DNA of 64,000 nucleotides from Anthostomella pinea (Eukaryota > Ascomycota > Sordariomycetes > Xylariales > Xylariaceae), in NCBI GenBank assembly GCA_963556695.1, contig CAUWAG010000007.1:744001-808000 (forward strand), written 5' to 3'. Shown here one piece after another: positions 35,354-46,865 of the stretch. The position numbers were made by a program, and so were the translations under genes. The notes under the pieces are model-generated. The model did not search any database. It was given only the letters and a program-made list of their open reading frames with translations, and was not told where the DNA came from. How positions within the stretch are numbered: position 1 is the stretch's first letter; every line of letters starts with the position of its first letter.

Positions 35354-38059
35354 CGCTAGCTCGAACACTACCAGAGAGCGAGGAATCATGTTTGCTAAAG
35401 CGTGCGCAACGACTTTTTGATAGGGTGTTTGAAATGCGACGCACGTGAACATCGCTAAGCTCGTGCGCCTGCTCCGCCGCTTCGGGGATGAGACCATCGA
35501 GGACAAGACTTTCGAGAGGCTGATGTTAACTTTAGTGCTGCTGCCGTTGAACGACTGGGTGCAGGATGCGGTGATGTTGGCGCCGATGCCGTTTACTGTT
35601 GCTCACAGTCGGCTTTGCCATCTCCTGGCTTTCTGTTCCACCTTCTCCATCTCTGACTCTTCCTCTTCCCTGACCACGACGAGCTGCACTGACCCCAACC
35701 TCCCCGCCATCCAGCACGACCTGGAGCAATTCATGCATCACGACGTCCAGCGCGATGACAACATCCTCGTGCTGAGCATCGAGCAGCTAGGCGGCGGCTG
35801 GGCGCATCGTGCTCGGTCACGGACCTGGTTCTGGTCAAGCGGTTCTTGCTGGCGCTGATCCGCGTCACCCTGCACGAGGAGGACAATCTTCGGGAGGCGC
35901 GCGGGGGTATGGGGAGCTTGGTCGGGGATTGTGATGTTGGACCGGCCTCTCCCCAGTAACAGTTGTTCGGGGACTCAGACTTATGGGATTCCTAGATGAC
36001 AACAGGACAGGTGCAGCACAGGCATGTACCTATGCCTCCGCGGGACCGGACAGTGGCCGCCATGATCAGGACTGTGTATTGTGTCGAGCTCCCATCATGC
36101 AGGTAATGGCGGCGTCCTTGACGATCATCCACCTAACTGTGGTTGAGCTGTGTGGGATCGAGGGCTCCCACGGCGTCACGGAACGATAACCTTTCGAGAC
36201 ATGTTTCTTCCCTTGCGTCCTTGTGTAAAGTAATGAGCAGCTAGGTCAGATGACCTGCCGTTTTGTTGTTAAGCCCAAACGGCCTGGTAATTGGAAGAGG
36301 AGATCGCGGTACTCGCTTGGTGTGAAGCCGTCGTTGAGATGGGTGACCCTTCTGAGAGACAGACTTGGATGTATTGAAGTCGAGAAGCCGGAGGGAGGGC
36401 CCAATTCTGTCTTGCTAGTATATAGCCCCTGTTCAAAGTTCATTCTATCACATACGACCATAGGATCAGGAGAACTTGGCATCCCGTCCGCTCTGCCTTA
36501 AATAAGCTTGATACCGCCGGATTAGTAGTTGGGTCGGTGACGACCAGCGAATCCCCGGTGTTGTATGTTTTGCTTTTTGCGTGATAGATATTCTTGGTTA
36601 TACTTTCTTCATGGCCTTCTCTTGGAGTGATCGCTAGTGGCGTTGAGGTTGAGGGAGAAGACGAACAGAGTTCAGCCATGAGCCACCAAAAAAAAAACCA
36701 TTGTTTATTTGCTCAAGGTTGTGGCAGAGCCTGAATTGATTCCACAACATCGATATCATTTCAATCTGCCGGGTTGGGAACACGAAGTCTCTTGGAGTGA
36801 CAACATGGCTGAAATGCGCAAGCTGTGCTGGTGCAGGTGGATGTGGGAAGATTTCTTTTTGGTCTTTTGATAAGTCGATGTGCGCTGTAGCAGTGCTGGA
36901 GGGTGGGAACGCCTGCTTGTTAGTCTGCCGTGGATGACTAAGGGGTATACAACGAGCGGCTGGCAGCTCAGGGGCTGGCAACGACGGCGTCAGCATTTGC
37001 CAAAGAGCATACGCGATCGCTAACATTTAGCAGTTCCCTGCGAACTCAAGCTTGATCGGACGTCAGTACAAGATGTGACTGAAAGGGGCATAAGTAAAAC
37101 TGCCCAGACGATGCGCTGAGAATAAAAAGTGCGAGCCTTCCACAACTTGCTTGGAAACATCGAGAACACACACCGTACAGATGGGTTGTGCTGTTTCTGG
37201 GCAATGCATCAAGCCAGGGAATGGCCGGCGTGGTGGATGGTGGCTTCGCAAGAGATGGAGTCTAAGTGACCAAGGATCATCCAGAGGCCAAGACGAGTGG
37301 GCATCAGTAGCAAAGCGAGAATCCGTAATAGACTTGGCATAAAAGACGTTGCGTTTCCGTGCACGTTCAAAAGCCAGAGAGAAATGCGAGAGCTTTGTTC
37401 GCGAGAGGCCGGGCGTTTGACTGTGCATCCATCAGCTACCATCGAGCAAACCTGTTGCGACGGCAAGAAAGTAAAGTAAAAGCGCCAGAGAACGAACACC
37501 ATGAAGTGGAAGGTAGGAGGTAGTTACCATTGCCACGTGCTTCAATGCGAGTGTGACGGGATTGGGTTCATCTAGCGCCCCTATCTCCTATTTTTGGACG
37601 GCGCTGACTCCGATACCTGCAACCTCCACGCCCGAAACTCCCGTCCGGTGCACCCGGATGTCCAGCCACAGCCCCCAGATAGGCTACGCCCACACAAAGT
37701 TTTCACCACGAGAGGTAAGCTCTCACCAACACCAAATTTCTTCTTCGTGGCGCTGCACACGGCAACGCACACAATGAAAAAAAGTTATGCCAGGCAGGAG
37801 GATCATAGATCGCAGCACTGGACTTGTATGGAGTTGTACGATGCTCGAGAGCGACTCCTTTAAAAACTACAGAGTATGTAGTTGCCGAGCCGGATCAAAG
37901 ATCGTAGCGAGGACTTCGTCGTGCTCGAGAGCGGTTGGGCAGAGTGCCCGGTGGAAAGTGTGTATAGCCATTCCAAGGCTGTCAGGCAGTTTGGTAGAAC
38001 CTCGGCCTGGACGACGAGATGTGTTGTGGCCTTTAACGTCATGCCGAGCTAGACGGGTC
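35354..38059. other. Gene-poor region with weak open frames
   Basis: A 137-codon plus-strand frame at 35445-35858 (containing RLMLTLVLLPLNDW and FMHHDVQRDDNILVLSIEQL) is mildly protein-like but has no supporting exons or motifs. It could be a gene fragment. Other frames look random. Confidence 0.25.
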
Positions 38060-38081
38060 CCATTTTCGGTGGACTTCAACC

Positions 38082-38250
38082 CTCCCCCGCCTCGGGATCG
38101 AACCGAGATCTCCTGGGCAGCTCGACGTCTTGACCAACATCTTTTAGACGACGCCGGGGTGTTACCCAAACTTAATCAGCACCCGACGGTGGGACTCGAA
38201 CCCACATATCGAGCTGGCCAGGTGTCCTTTCCTACGCTTTTTGGACGAGC
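38082..38250 (-). ncRNA. Two tRNA-like sequences (degenerate)
   Basis: On the minus strand two T-arms are perfect: CTCGG-TTCGATC-CCGAG (within about 38091-38112) and GTGGG-TTCGAGT-CCCAC (about 38187-38205), each a good B box. The first has a D-arm-like GTCT...AGAC with GTTGGTCAA and a nearly complete acceptor pair with one mismatch. Neither gives a proper anticodon stem. They may be relics of a tRNA pair or tRNA-derived SINEs. A related 3' arm is seen near 46730-46785. Confidence 0.35.
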
Positions 38251-38329
38251 GGCTTGTACATGACGGACGCGAGTACCACAGACCGGTACTATGAAATGCA
38301 GGCAAAGCAACGCTGAGGTAGGAGTGGAG

Positions 38330-39170
38330 GTCGGAGAGGATAAGGCAGATGAGGTGAGTAGAGCCAGGCGAGTAGAGCAGGGTGAGTAGGGCAGGGTGAG
38401 TAGGTGAGTAGAGCAGGGTGAGTAGAGCCAGGCGAGTAGAGTAGGGTGAGTAGAGCGAGGCAAGTAGAGAGGAGAGTCGTGCATGGCGAGTAGAGCCAGG
38501 CGAGTAGAGTAGGGTGAGTAGAGCGAGGCAAGTAGAGAGGAGAGTAGTGCATGGCGAGTAGAGTAAGGTGGGGTGAGAGATAAGACCGAAGGCGAGGGCG
38601 AAAGAAGGAGAGGTTAATGGGAAGGCGAAGCGGGGAACAGAAGAAGATAAGATTTAGGATAATGGAAATATTCGGTTGTGGGCGGTGAGAATTGAGCTGA
38701 GGACCCGGAGGGATGCGGTAAGTAGAGGAACGAAGATGGTTAGCGATGGGGTGAAGTCGGCGAGGAGGGGAGGAGGGGAGGAGGCGAGGTTGGCGAAGAG
38801 GTGAAGTCGGCAAAGAGAATAGGTGATGTGGGAGAAGAGGTGAGGTTGGCGAGAAGGCGGATGAGACGAGAGGTATGTGTGTCGAGTATGGGAGGAGGAT
38901 GGCAAGGTCGGCGGAGAGTAGATGGAAGGAGAGAGGATGGGTCTGCGGACAGAAGATGGAGAGAGGATGGCAAGGTCTGCGGAAAGAAGGTGGATGCGGA
39001 GAGGATGATGGCCGGTAAGGAGGTGAAGTGGTGTGCGATAGGAAGATGGAAGATGGATGGAGAGATGGCGAGGATATGGGGGGTGGGCGGCAGGGCCGTT
39101 AATGAGGGTGTGAGGGATGTTGAGGAAGGGAAAGAAAGGATGGAGGAAATGGGAACGAGCGAGACAGAAC
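38330..39170. repeat. Purine-rich low-complexity region with a 68-bp minisatellite
   Basis: About 840 bp are strongly A/G-rich on the plus strand. Units of the type GAGTAGAGCCAGGC repeat irregularly from 38350. A 68-bp unit is present twice, at 38420-38487 and 38488-38555, differing at about two bases. The minus-strand open frames here are products of this composition. Confidence 0.8.
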
Positions 39171-39382
39171 GGCCCTTTTGTATGTTTTCAGGGAGGCCTG
39201 TTCACCGCGCACAATCAGTAACTTGAGCATGTTTGGGGCCACTAGTTCTTGGACGGAGAGGGACAGACAGAATCAGAGAGGTATTCGAACGAATCATCAC
39301 AGTCTACATCGTGAGTGAGTTTCGGCGAGTGGTTGCGAACCTTAATCAGCTATTATACTTCAGGTAAGATGCAGACTGGCTA

Positions 39383-41590
39383 CCATCCCCCCCCCCACAT
39401 CTCGTACAGCAAAACCCCACCACCACCACCAAAACACCCCCTTATTCACCCACATGTAAAAGAAGTCATTCAGGTCCGAGAAATCCAGCAAATTATCATT
39501 CAAGAGCGCTGAAGCTGATCGTTCGTAATATCTAGTGGGCGCCCGAATGAATCGCCCCGAACGGGTCTGCCTAGGCTCCTGTATGGCCTCCGAAGCGGCC
39601 TCTTCAGCCGAGTCTTCGTCTTCTGCTTCTTCTTCCTCGTCATCATCAACCACAACTTCTGGTACATCCGCAGAGGCACCAGGGGTGATGGTACCACCCG
39701 TACTTAGTACCTCCGTGACTGTTCTGAACTTCCTGTTAGGATTAGGGATCTTCTGCCGCTTCTTTGGCCGTAGCCGCTCTAGTTCAGCCTCCAGGGCCTT
39801 GATCTTCCTGTCTTTGATAACAAGGTCGGTTTCCTTAGCCTTGAACGCAGTGGCTATCTTCCTGTACTTCAGCCGGGTGCCAGGGGACTTTTTTGCCGAA
39901 ATTCATGATCTGGCGGCTCGTAGTAGGGGTCCGTTAGTCCTCTGGTTCAGAGCTTTCAGGGGTCTCAGGCTCAGGGGTCTTCTGCTTCTCTTCCTGGATT
40001 TCTGGATGCGCTAAGCACTTCCTGCGGCTGATAGGATAACATCCAGTAGTTCTGAAGCCAGAAAGGATGTTTGCCTTAGTAAAAACAGCAGTTCTGGCCT
40101 GGCTATAGCACCGAATAAAGTTGATCTTGTCAACAGGCGAGGCATCCGTCAGAGAATTTAGCTGAGAAAGGAATTTCTGGTAGTGAGCCTTCAGGGCATT
40201 ATAGGACCCGTTATCTAGGGATTGCATGCCATGACTAGTATGCGCAGGGAAGAAACAGAGCAATATGTTGGCAAAATAACAGATGGTCATGAATTCGTCC
40301 TTATAACACGCATTAGCCCTTATTAAATCAGGAAAGAAATAAAGGAAGTCTATATTAAATAAAAAAATTCATATACGTACGGAGGTATGGCTATCATGGC
40401 CATCTAGTATTAAAAGAATAGACTTAGCCTGATCTTTTCCTCGTATCTCGTCTATTTACGGGATGAAGACATCTTCTAGCCACTGGCAGGCTATGTTATT
40501 CGAAGTCCAGCCGTTTCCTGAGCATATATAATGCCAATTGGCGGTCTTTCAAAACTCCTTGATGAACCACTGGGCCTGGAGGTCCTTCCCTTTGAAGATA
40601 ATACCTGGTTTGAGGATTTTTCCAGTTGCAGAGATGGCCTCAATGAAAGAGGTTCAGTTATGGATTTAAGGGCTTTTTAAGAAGGCCTTCTTAGTAGTAG
40701 AACTACCTAAAACCAAAGAATCAATGCCTATAAAGCTAATTAGAATATCTACAGATTTAAAGGGTTGGTTATAGTTACCAAAACCTGCCATGATGCCGCC
40801 CTTATCGACATTATACGTGTTTTCTGGCTTGACCCAGCCATAATCCTCTAGAATTTCGAAGAACCAGTTAACTGCCTTCGGCATGAAGCCCTTAAAGTGC
40901 GCTGATTCCATCCTTTTGCCAACTTTGGTCTTTATTTGGGGGTTGCGGCGCTTGAAGCCGGTTATGAAGTGGTCTCCAAGGGGGCCTGAATTTCCGTTCT
41001 TTTTCAACACCTTTACGATGATCTCACGCACCAGGGAGTGCGAAGGGGCTAGTCCTAGCTTCTCCTGACACAAAATCCAGTTGAATATAGTGCTTTTTTG
41101 AGCAAGAGAGAGTCTCTGTTGGTGTATATGGCCTTTGCCTTTTGAGGACTTGTCGTTAAATTGGCCAGAGAACGTTGTAGCAGGGACGCCGTGTTTTTGA
41201 GCGCTTTTTCGCAGCAAGAGGCCCTCATCCGTGACATCTAAGATGGCATTCGCCATCTGATCCTCTGTATACGGTTTGAGAGGCATTTTAGGCGGCTATA
41301 CGATGCTGCGGTGCATACAGAACAAGGCTTCAGACGAGGCTCTAGCACCCAAAAATCTCTATTCGGGGTAGGAAACGCGAGGTAATAGACAGCCAATCAC
41401 GTAGGCCGCGCAGGGTAAATTCTACATTGGATTAAACCTTAAGATCAGGGCTATCTAGAGCACTAAATACATTCTGAATAGCTTCAATATCAGGCTGAAA
41501 GCGTATAAGTGAACATATAGGGTTTAGGTGGTGGTGGTGGGGTTTTGCTGTACGAGATGTGGGGGTGTCCGAGATGTAGGGGGGGGATGG
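39383..41590 (-). mobile_element. pogo/Fot1-type DNA transposon, decayed, with TIRs and TA duplication
   Basis: The two ends are inverted copies: both read inward CCATCCCCCCC, then ACATCTCGTACAGCAAAACC and CCACCACCACCACC. The right end carries a small extra duplication of the ACATCTCG block. Each tip is flanked by TA (39381-39382 and 41591-41592), the target-site duplication expected for Tc1/mariner-pogo elements. Length is 2,208 bp. It encodes a disrupted transposase on the minus strand. It sits in a gene-poor region beside purine-rich repeats. Confidence 0.85.
39500..41286 (-). pseudogene. pogo-family DDE transposase, broken
   Basis: From 41286 downward: a psq-type helix-turn-helix (YTEDQMANAILDV, KHGVPATTF), a CENP-B-type second domain (FNWILCQEKLGLAPSHSLVREI), then DDE catalytic blocks. 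The triad positions are still visible: first D in TYNVDKGG, second in LLILDGHDSHTS, third in MQSLDNGSYNALK. The frame is cut by several stops between about 40670 and 40300 (for example where NWTSFIEAI and FIPQ-like residues are expected) and by frame changes. The C-terminus has a coiled coil (IKDRKIKALEAELERLRP) and an acidic tail, DDDEEEEAEDEDS. Many stops fit G-to-A or C-to-T change. Not functional. Confidence 0.8.
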
Positions 41591-41592
41591 TA

Positions 41593-43440
41593 ATAGGAAA
41601 AGTCCAAAACATAATCTTGAGCGCCCCCTTCCTGTGTATGGTCGGTGGGAGGGAGAAAAAGAGGGACGACTGGGGACTCGATGGCACTGATCTTGAACCT
41701 TCAACGTTCTCCTGCCAATCAGAAGGTGTCTAGGGCAGCGTGCGGCCCGCAACTGTCAAGAGGCTGATTATGAGAGCGTTGATTGTATAAAGTGGGAGGA
41801 GAGCTGGAAGTAGGAGACCACCGAATGCTTCTCGCTCGGGATTTCGGGTGGTGGACTCTAGAGCAGTAGAGGTACGCTGGTAGGTGATAGTGTGGTAAGG
41901 CACTAATCTGTTCCCAATCGTAAATGATCAAGCTGGATTGCACTGCAGCCAGTTCAATGTGCTTAGGATGGAAGGAGGTAGGGACATGGGTGCTTCAAAT
42001 CTGGTCTGGACAGCGAGGAAGATAGAGCAGTAGCGACCTCATATGCATTGTACCTATGGCGTTGTGCCTTCTAGTTCACGATAATGATTTATATATATGC
42101 ATGCTTCTCCTATCATAGGTAGGTATTGAACCCGGCAAGATCGGAACACTCAGCAGCGAACACACACAGTCAACGACGACTTCGGAGCAGATCCACCTTG
42201 TTGCCTCAAGACCGAAGACCTCTCGGATACGCAGACGTCGCCAGGTCGGGTTACTCTTCGACTTAGCCTTACCGACGTCCTTCGAGTGCCAAATCTACAT
42301 ACGCGCCCATCGTCGGCCGCCTCATCAAGCCTGGGTAGATCCCCTCGCAGACCTGCTTTTCGACATGCACGTGTTCCATCCTCACGCCCAGCCTCAAAGC
42401 TCAAACCTGCGACCAACTCTTCGAGCTCGGAGCAGCATCCTGTCACGACACCCGAAGGCGTTTCCTCCACGCCTAGTCCTGTCCCGAGTCCCGACTACCC
42501 CAAGCCCCCTGCGGCGGTTAGACCCACGATCGCTTACGTAACGCCGGGTATACGATGGTTGACCATGGGCCCCGATCCGGCAAGGCCGCCTGTGCTCCAT
42601 CGTCCTGTCTCATAACTCGCCATGGATGCTGACCGAAAGGTCACCAGGGCGTCATTCTGGGCGAGAGGATGGTAGGTATCCTTGCGAAGAGCTGATCGGC
42701 TTTTTCCAGCCCACGAGGACCCTTGTGGCACCCACATGGGAGGCCACTTCGCAAGCATCCATCCCCAGCCTGTCTTCTGCTGCCTTCCCGGGCTTCCCCT
42801 GCCTCGGCGGATCATGGGCGCAAGCCTCCTAGGTAGCTATACCGTCGTTCGCTTCACCGGTGACAGGAGTAGTGGCAAGTGTTGTAAGCATGTGCGTCAT
42901 CGCAGGAACTTTGTGGCCTCGAAGGATGGATAAAGTTCTTGAAAGCGTGAAGAAGAAAGTTCCTTGTTGCTATTTAAGTGACAGCCATAAGAAAAGCAAA
43001 CGGACATGGGCTTCTTTGGTCCCGGTGGGGATGTCGGAATCCTTGGAAGCTTGTGAGCATACCAGGGCCTCGCCCGCTCCAGCGCGATGATCCATCCGCT
43101 GCTGCTGCGAGAATCGCGGCTTTGGGTCAGTCTTCCGGACCGACATCCTACTCTCTGTCGCTCATCCAGAATGTGAGACTCGGTGATACCCGAGTTGCCA
43201 CATTCGAATGTCGGCCACTCCGTTGCAGCCCACGGGCTACACCATTTTGCCTTCGGTCTCGGATTCCCTCGCAAGAGACACGTCTTCTTCACCAGGCCGG
43301 ATCAACTGTTCTCGACTTATAAAGGAGTCGTTGACCCCAATGGCCATATGGATTCCTTTGCATCTATCTATACAGACCACTCACACACTCCAAGGCGACA
43401 CATTCCATCTCTTCCCGCAACAATCTTCGCCAGCTCCACC
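41593..43440. other. Region with weak coding signal, no supported gene
   Basis: A Ser/Pro-rich 110-codon frame (42286-42615) and a frame with a short hydrophobic segment near 42854-42915 (VTGVVASVVSMCVIAGTLW) suggest a possible decayed or multi-exon gene. I could not join them with convincing splice sites. The last 250 bp is the promoter and leader of the methyltransferase-like gene. Confidence 0.25.
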
Positions 43441-44325
43441 ATGAAGCTATCCAGCTTTCTTCTGGCCGGCATCGGCCTCGCCTCATGGGCCGAAGCGGCA
43501 CCGACAATCCTCAGCCGCGAAACAACGCCCAGCCTCTTCGCACGTGCACGTGACGAGGCCATCTACAAATTCATCAGGGACTGGACAGGCTACAGCAACG
43601 TTCAAGCTGACCAAAAAATCGTAGAAGCCTACGACAAGGCAGTGAAGATCGAACCGGAGAATTTTGCCCAGAAGGAGCAAGTCATGTGGCCGCCTCTTGC
43701 GGTCGGAGGTAGCTTCGGGCTAGAGGTCCTGTCGTGGCTGAAGAGAACCGGCGATAGAGCCTCAGTCATCGAGGTGGGCGCCTTCTTTGCGCCGGACACC
43801 CGCTGGCTGGCATACAAAGGCATCGATCCGAAGCGCCTTGTAGCCACGAACCTCAAGGATGGCGTTTTTGACATCGCCTTCAACTTCTGGAAGGACGAGA
43901 AAAAGCTCGAGAAGGGCAATTTCCACGCCCCGTTCGACCTTACCGACGGCTCCAATGTGAAGAAATTGGAGGAATCCGCAAATACCCTACTTGCGACAAA
44001 CGTGCTGCACCTCTTTAACCTAGACAAGCAGAAGGAGATGGCATCAAATATGCTACGACTGATGAAACGGGGTGGGCCTGCGAGGATGTACATACAGGGT
44101 ATGGGGTTGCACGACGGCCGCGATGTTGGCAGCCGGTACGTGCATTCTGATAAAACTACAGACGCCATGTGGAACGAGATCCTGAAGTCAGATCACTGGA
44201 ACGACAAAGTCAAGTCATCCGTTGTGAAGACAACGTTCAACAACCAACCTACACCTGATCGGAATATACCTGGCGGGATGAGGCCGGGCTACCTGACAAC
44301 AAGGGTTTTCGTCGATTTCAAATAA
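43441..44325 (+). CDS. Methyltransferase-like protein with N-terminal signal peptide
   Basis: A single exon of 294 residues. The leader MKLSSFLLAGIGLASWAEA is a convincing signal peptide with an AEA-A cleavage site. The rest resembles class I SAM-dependent methyltransferase-fold proteins of fungal gene sets: VIEVGAFFAPDTRWL (from about residue 109) stands where motif I is expected, but it lacks the usual glycine-rich loop. LLATNVLHLFNLDKQKEM and MLRLMKRGGPARMYIQGM correspond to the motif IV-VI region. The protein is predicted to be secreted or vesicular, which is unusual for a SAM-dependent enzyme, so it may be a non-enzymatic derivative. The start was chosen at CACCATGAAG because the signal peptide follows it; upstream in-frame codons look like leader. 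Function unknown. Confidence 0.7.
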   Translation: MKLSSFLLAGIGLASWAEAAPTILSRETTPSLFARARDEAIYKFIRDWTGYSNVQADQKIVEAYDKAVKIEPENFAQKEQVMWPPLAVGGSFGLEVLSWLKRTGDRASVIEVGAFFAPDTRWLAYKGIDPKRLVATNLKDGVFDIAFNFWKDEKKLEKGNFHAPFDLTDGSNVKKLEESANTLLATNVLHLFNLDKQKEMASNMLRLMKRGGPARMYIQGMGLHDGRDVGSRYVHSDKTTDAMWNEILKSDHWNDKVKSSVVKTTFNNQPTPDRNIPGGMRPGYLTTRVFVDFK

Positions 44326-45112
44326 CCCTGACCGCTCAAGCAACGGTGTTATTAGAGAAGAAACTCTACAGATAGTCGAACGTCAAGGCGGATCGCTTAT
44401 ACGCGGTGTGGTGTTCATTTAGGTGTATTTCATAGGTTACATAGAAGGGTTGGATCATGGGTTACTTAGAAGGGCTAAATCATAGAAGGGCTTCATTGCC
44501 TGCCGGCATATATTGCTAGATACCTAGTGACCAGTCACAGACCTTGTATTTGTCCGAGTTTGTTGTTGTATTGCCATGGTCCATGTTACGATCCTCCTTG
44601 CCTCGCAGTGCGCTCACTTCGCTGCGACTCTTGACCTATCGGCTTGCCTTGTGGTGTGTTGCGGCCGCTCGCGCCTGGCTAAGGGATATATATATATAGC
44701 TGATGCTGGTGGAACGCCTCATTTGTGTTCTTGCCACAAGCGGATGGATGCCTCCCCCATATTACAAGCGAAAAGGCTGATGGGTGACAGCGCGGGCAAG
44801 GTCCTCACTGAGACACATACACATTACGAGCAAGCTCGTCGTTGCTGATGCGCAAGCAACTACCTGCTATCAGCTGACAGCCAGCTCCCTCGAAGAACTG
44901 CGGTAGATGAACCTGAGAAGTGAAAGGCAACGAGAGAGGGACTCTCTTGCGGAATGTCGATGGTGGTAATTCTGCTCGTCGGCATTTCTTCCTTCATTGC
45001 TCCGCATTCGCTTGGCACATCATTCCGTGGCCGAAGACGTCAGTCTGTTTTGGTGCGCGAAGGGACAATTTAAAGGCCGGTTGCTTCCTGCGTGCCGTCG
45101 AAGAGTCTCGGA
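44326..45112. other. Intergenic
   Basis: No supported gene; 3' flanks of two convergent genes. Confidence 0.35.
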
Positions 45113-46237
45113 TCAAACAGCGACCTTCTCGAGCAGAGCAAAGAATAGCGGACCCCATTTCCCGCCCGAGGGATGGTCGGGTAAAACCATCCACCCGTGT
45201 TTCGTGGCTTCGGCCCATTGCTCCAGCCCACGGCCAGCTAAATCGCCGCTCCGCACGGCAAGATTCCACCTGATCCCGAACTTCTTGCGCTCTTTCCCGA
45301 CCAGTTCGATGCCCTTTTCTACCACGCCGTCATTCTCTTCGTTACTCAGCGAGCACGTCGCATAGAGCACACTGCCGCCAACCCGGACAGCTTTGAGGGC
45401 GGTCATCAGTAGCGCCGCCTGGGTCTTGGCCATCTTCTTCGACTGCCCCGACCGCCAGGAGGCCATCTCATCGGCCACCCTACCGCCTTGCCTGGCCTTC
45501 GCGTTGGCGTGGATGACATGCCGTTCGCTCGAGCAGGGGGCGTCCAGGAGGACTTTGTCGTATCCGCCAGGCCCTAGAGAAAGCGACTGCGCGGCGCTGG
45601 CTTCTGTACCATCAAGCTTCAGGACCTTCACCTCGCCAGTCTTGAAGAGGGCCTCGGGGAGATATGACTGCAAGTTGGAAGTAAGGCGCTTGTTGCGTGC
45701 ATTGTTGAGCTCATTGCTGTGAAGACAACCACCCGCTAAAGAGGGCGACGCCCCGTCGAAGCCTTCGGGCCGCAACATCTGTGCCAGTGCTACACTTTTC
45801 CCGCCCGGAGCTGCGCAAAAGTCGAGCAGCTTGTCTCCCGGCTTGGGACCAAGGATGTGAACTGCGAGTAGAGAGGCTGCATCCAGGTTCCAATGCGTCA
45901 TGAGCCGCGTTGAAGGATCGGCCTGGGGCGGTGGGAACGTCTTGTCGGCTTCTGCCGTACACCATTGATAGGACACGAATGAGCGTTCGCTGGACTGATC
46001 CGTGCGACCCGGGAGATTGACTGTTTCCATAGCTTTGTTCTCGTCTTCGGTGAACACGTCAGGCCTGCCAGGTGTTGCATAGCGATTGATGAGGGTGGCA
46101 TATCGCGTGGGGGCCATCAGGGCTGGGTACAGGGTCTGCTGCCATCTTTCCTGGTCGAACTGGACAGCGTATGTGCGGTTGAACGCTTCCTCTGCTGCCT
46201 CAACCTGCTTCCGCTGCGCTTTTGTGAGGGCAGGCAT
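45113..46237 (-). CDS. NOL1/NOP2/Sun (NSUN)-type RNA cytosine-C5 methyltransferase
   Basis: A single minus-strand exon of 374 residues. SAM-binding motif I is LLDFCAAPGGKS (about 138-148). The two cysteines of the RNA m5C mechanism are both present: C235 in DAPCSSERH and C295 in LYATCSLSNEEN. The SNELNNARNKRL block is the usual motif that follows the SAM loop. The compact size without PUA or long N-terminal extension points to the NSUN3/NSUN4 group, often mitochondrial; a targeting peptide is not visible at the chosen ATG (46237). A frame extending upstream uses a non-ATG codon, and a short 5' exon cannot be excluded. It methylates rRNA or tRNA; exact target unknown. Intact. Confidence 0.88.
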   Translation of the reverse strand: MPALTKAQRKQVEAAEEAFNRTYAVQFDQERWQQTLYPALMAPTRYATLINRYATPGRPDVFTEDENKAMETVNLPGRTDQSSERSFVSYQWCTAEADKTFPPPQADPSTRLMTHWNLDAASLLAVHILGPKPGDKLLDFCAAPGGKSVALAQMLRPEGFDGASPSLAGGCLHSNELNNARNKRLTSNLQSYLPEALFKTGEVKVLKLDGTEASAAQSLSLGPGGYDKVLLDAPCSSERHVIHANAKARQGGRVADEMASWRSGQSKKMAKTQAALLMTALKAVRVGGSVLYATCSLSNEENDGVVEKGIELVGKERKKFGIRWNLAVRSGDLAGRGLEQWAEATKHGWMVLPDHPSGGKWGPLFFALLEKVAV

Positions 46238-46865
46238 TGTGTCAATCACACAGGCTGGTGAGAAGTTGGGGTTATCCTGGCATCAGCGGCCTCCAGAGTC
46301 CAAAGAGTAGCCCGCAACTCACGCAGGCTGCGCTGAGAGGAAGGATTCGCTGTCGTGATGAATGGCGAGCATCAATCCGTCACGTAAGACTTATATAAGT
46401 GCCAGATCAATTGAGGACTCCGAGGTCTTGAGTTGCCACCTCTGGAAAAGTGACCTGGATGCCCTGTGTTTGTCGGAAATTTTCCGTATGGTTCAATGCA
46501 AGACTTGTCGGTCCGTCCCGGCCGCTAGTGCGTGGCAGCCAGCTGCCACGCAATCAGCAGCCAAGCTGGGAAAGGGGTCAGGGGTATCATCGTCCTCCCA
46601 TTGACCCTCCTGTGGAACTCCATTGCGTCTAACGTGCAATCAAGTAGCTGAACTATCCTTCCTGCGGATGAAGAAGCGAAGCCTCGAGGGGTGAAGGGTA
46701 CCCTCGCGAAGCCGCGTAAGTAAAGGTACTGGCTGAGCTCGAACCCCGCACATCGAGCCAGTGGTTGCGCATCGCAACGTCTCATTCCTCCTCCATGATC
46801 ACTCATACCCCATCTTATACGATTGTCTGTCACCAAGCCCGAGCGAACCTTTTCCGTGATTCAGG
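46238..46865. other. Intergenic with a weak tRNA-like 3' arm
   Basis: On the minus strand around 46730-46785 the sequence GGGGTTCGAGCTC, preceded by CTGGCTCGATGTG, resembles the 3' half of the tRNA-like sequence at 38.2 kb. No other feature. The 46.8 kb end is the promoter of the next gene. Confidence 0.3.

Noticed and set aside
35445..35858. 137-codon plus-strand frame
   Set aside because: No family recognised, no upstream or downstream exon support; could be a gene fragment but not supportable.
38176..38973. Minus-strand Ser/Leu/Pro-rich frames
   Set aside because: Direct products of the purine-rich repeat on the plus strand.
42286..42615. Ser/Pro-rich 110-codon frame
   Set aside because: Mildly protein-like, but it could not be joined to any convincing exon; left as possible decayed sequence only.
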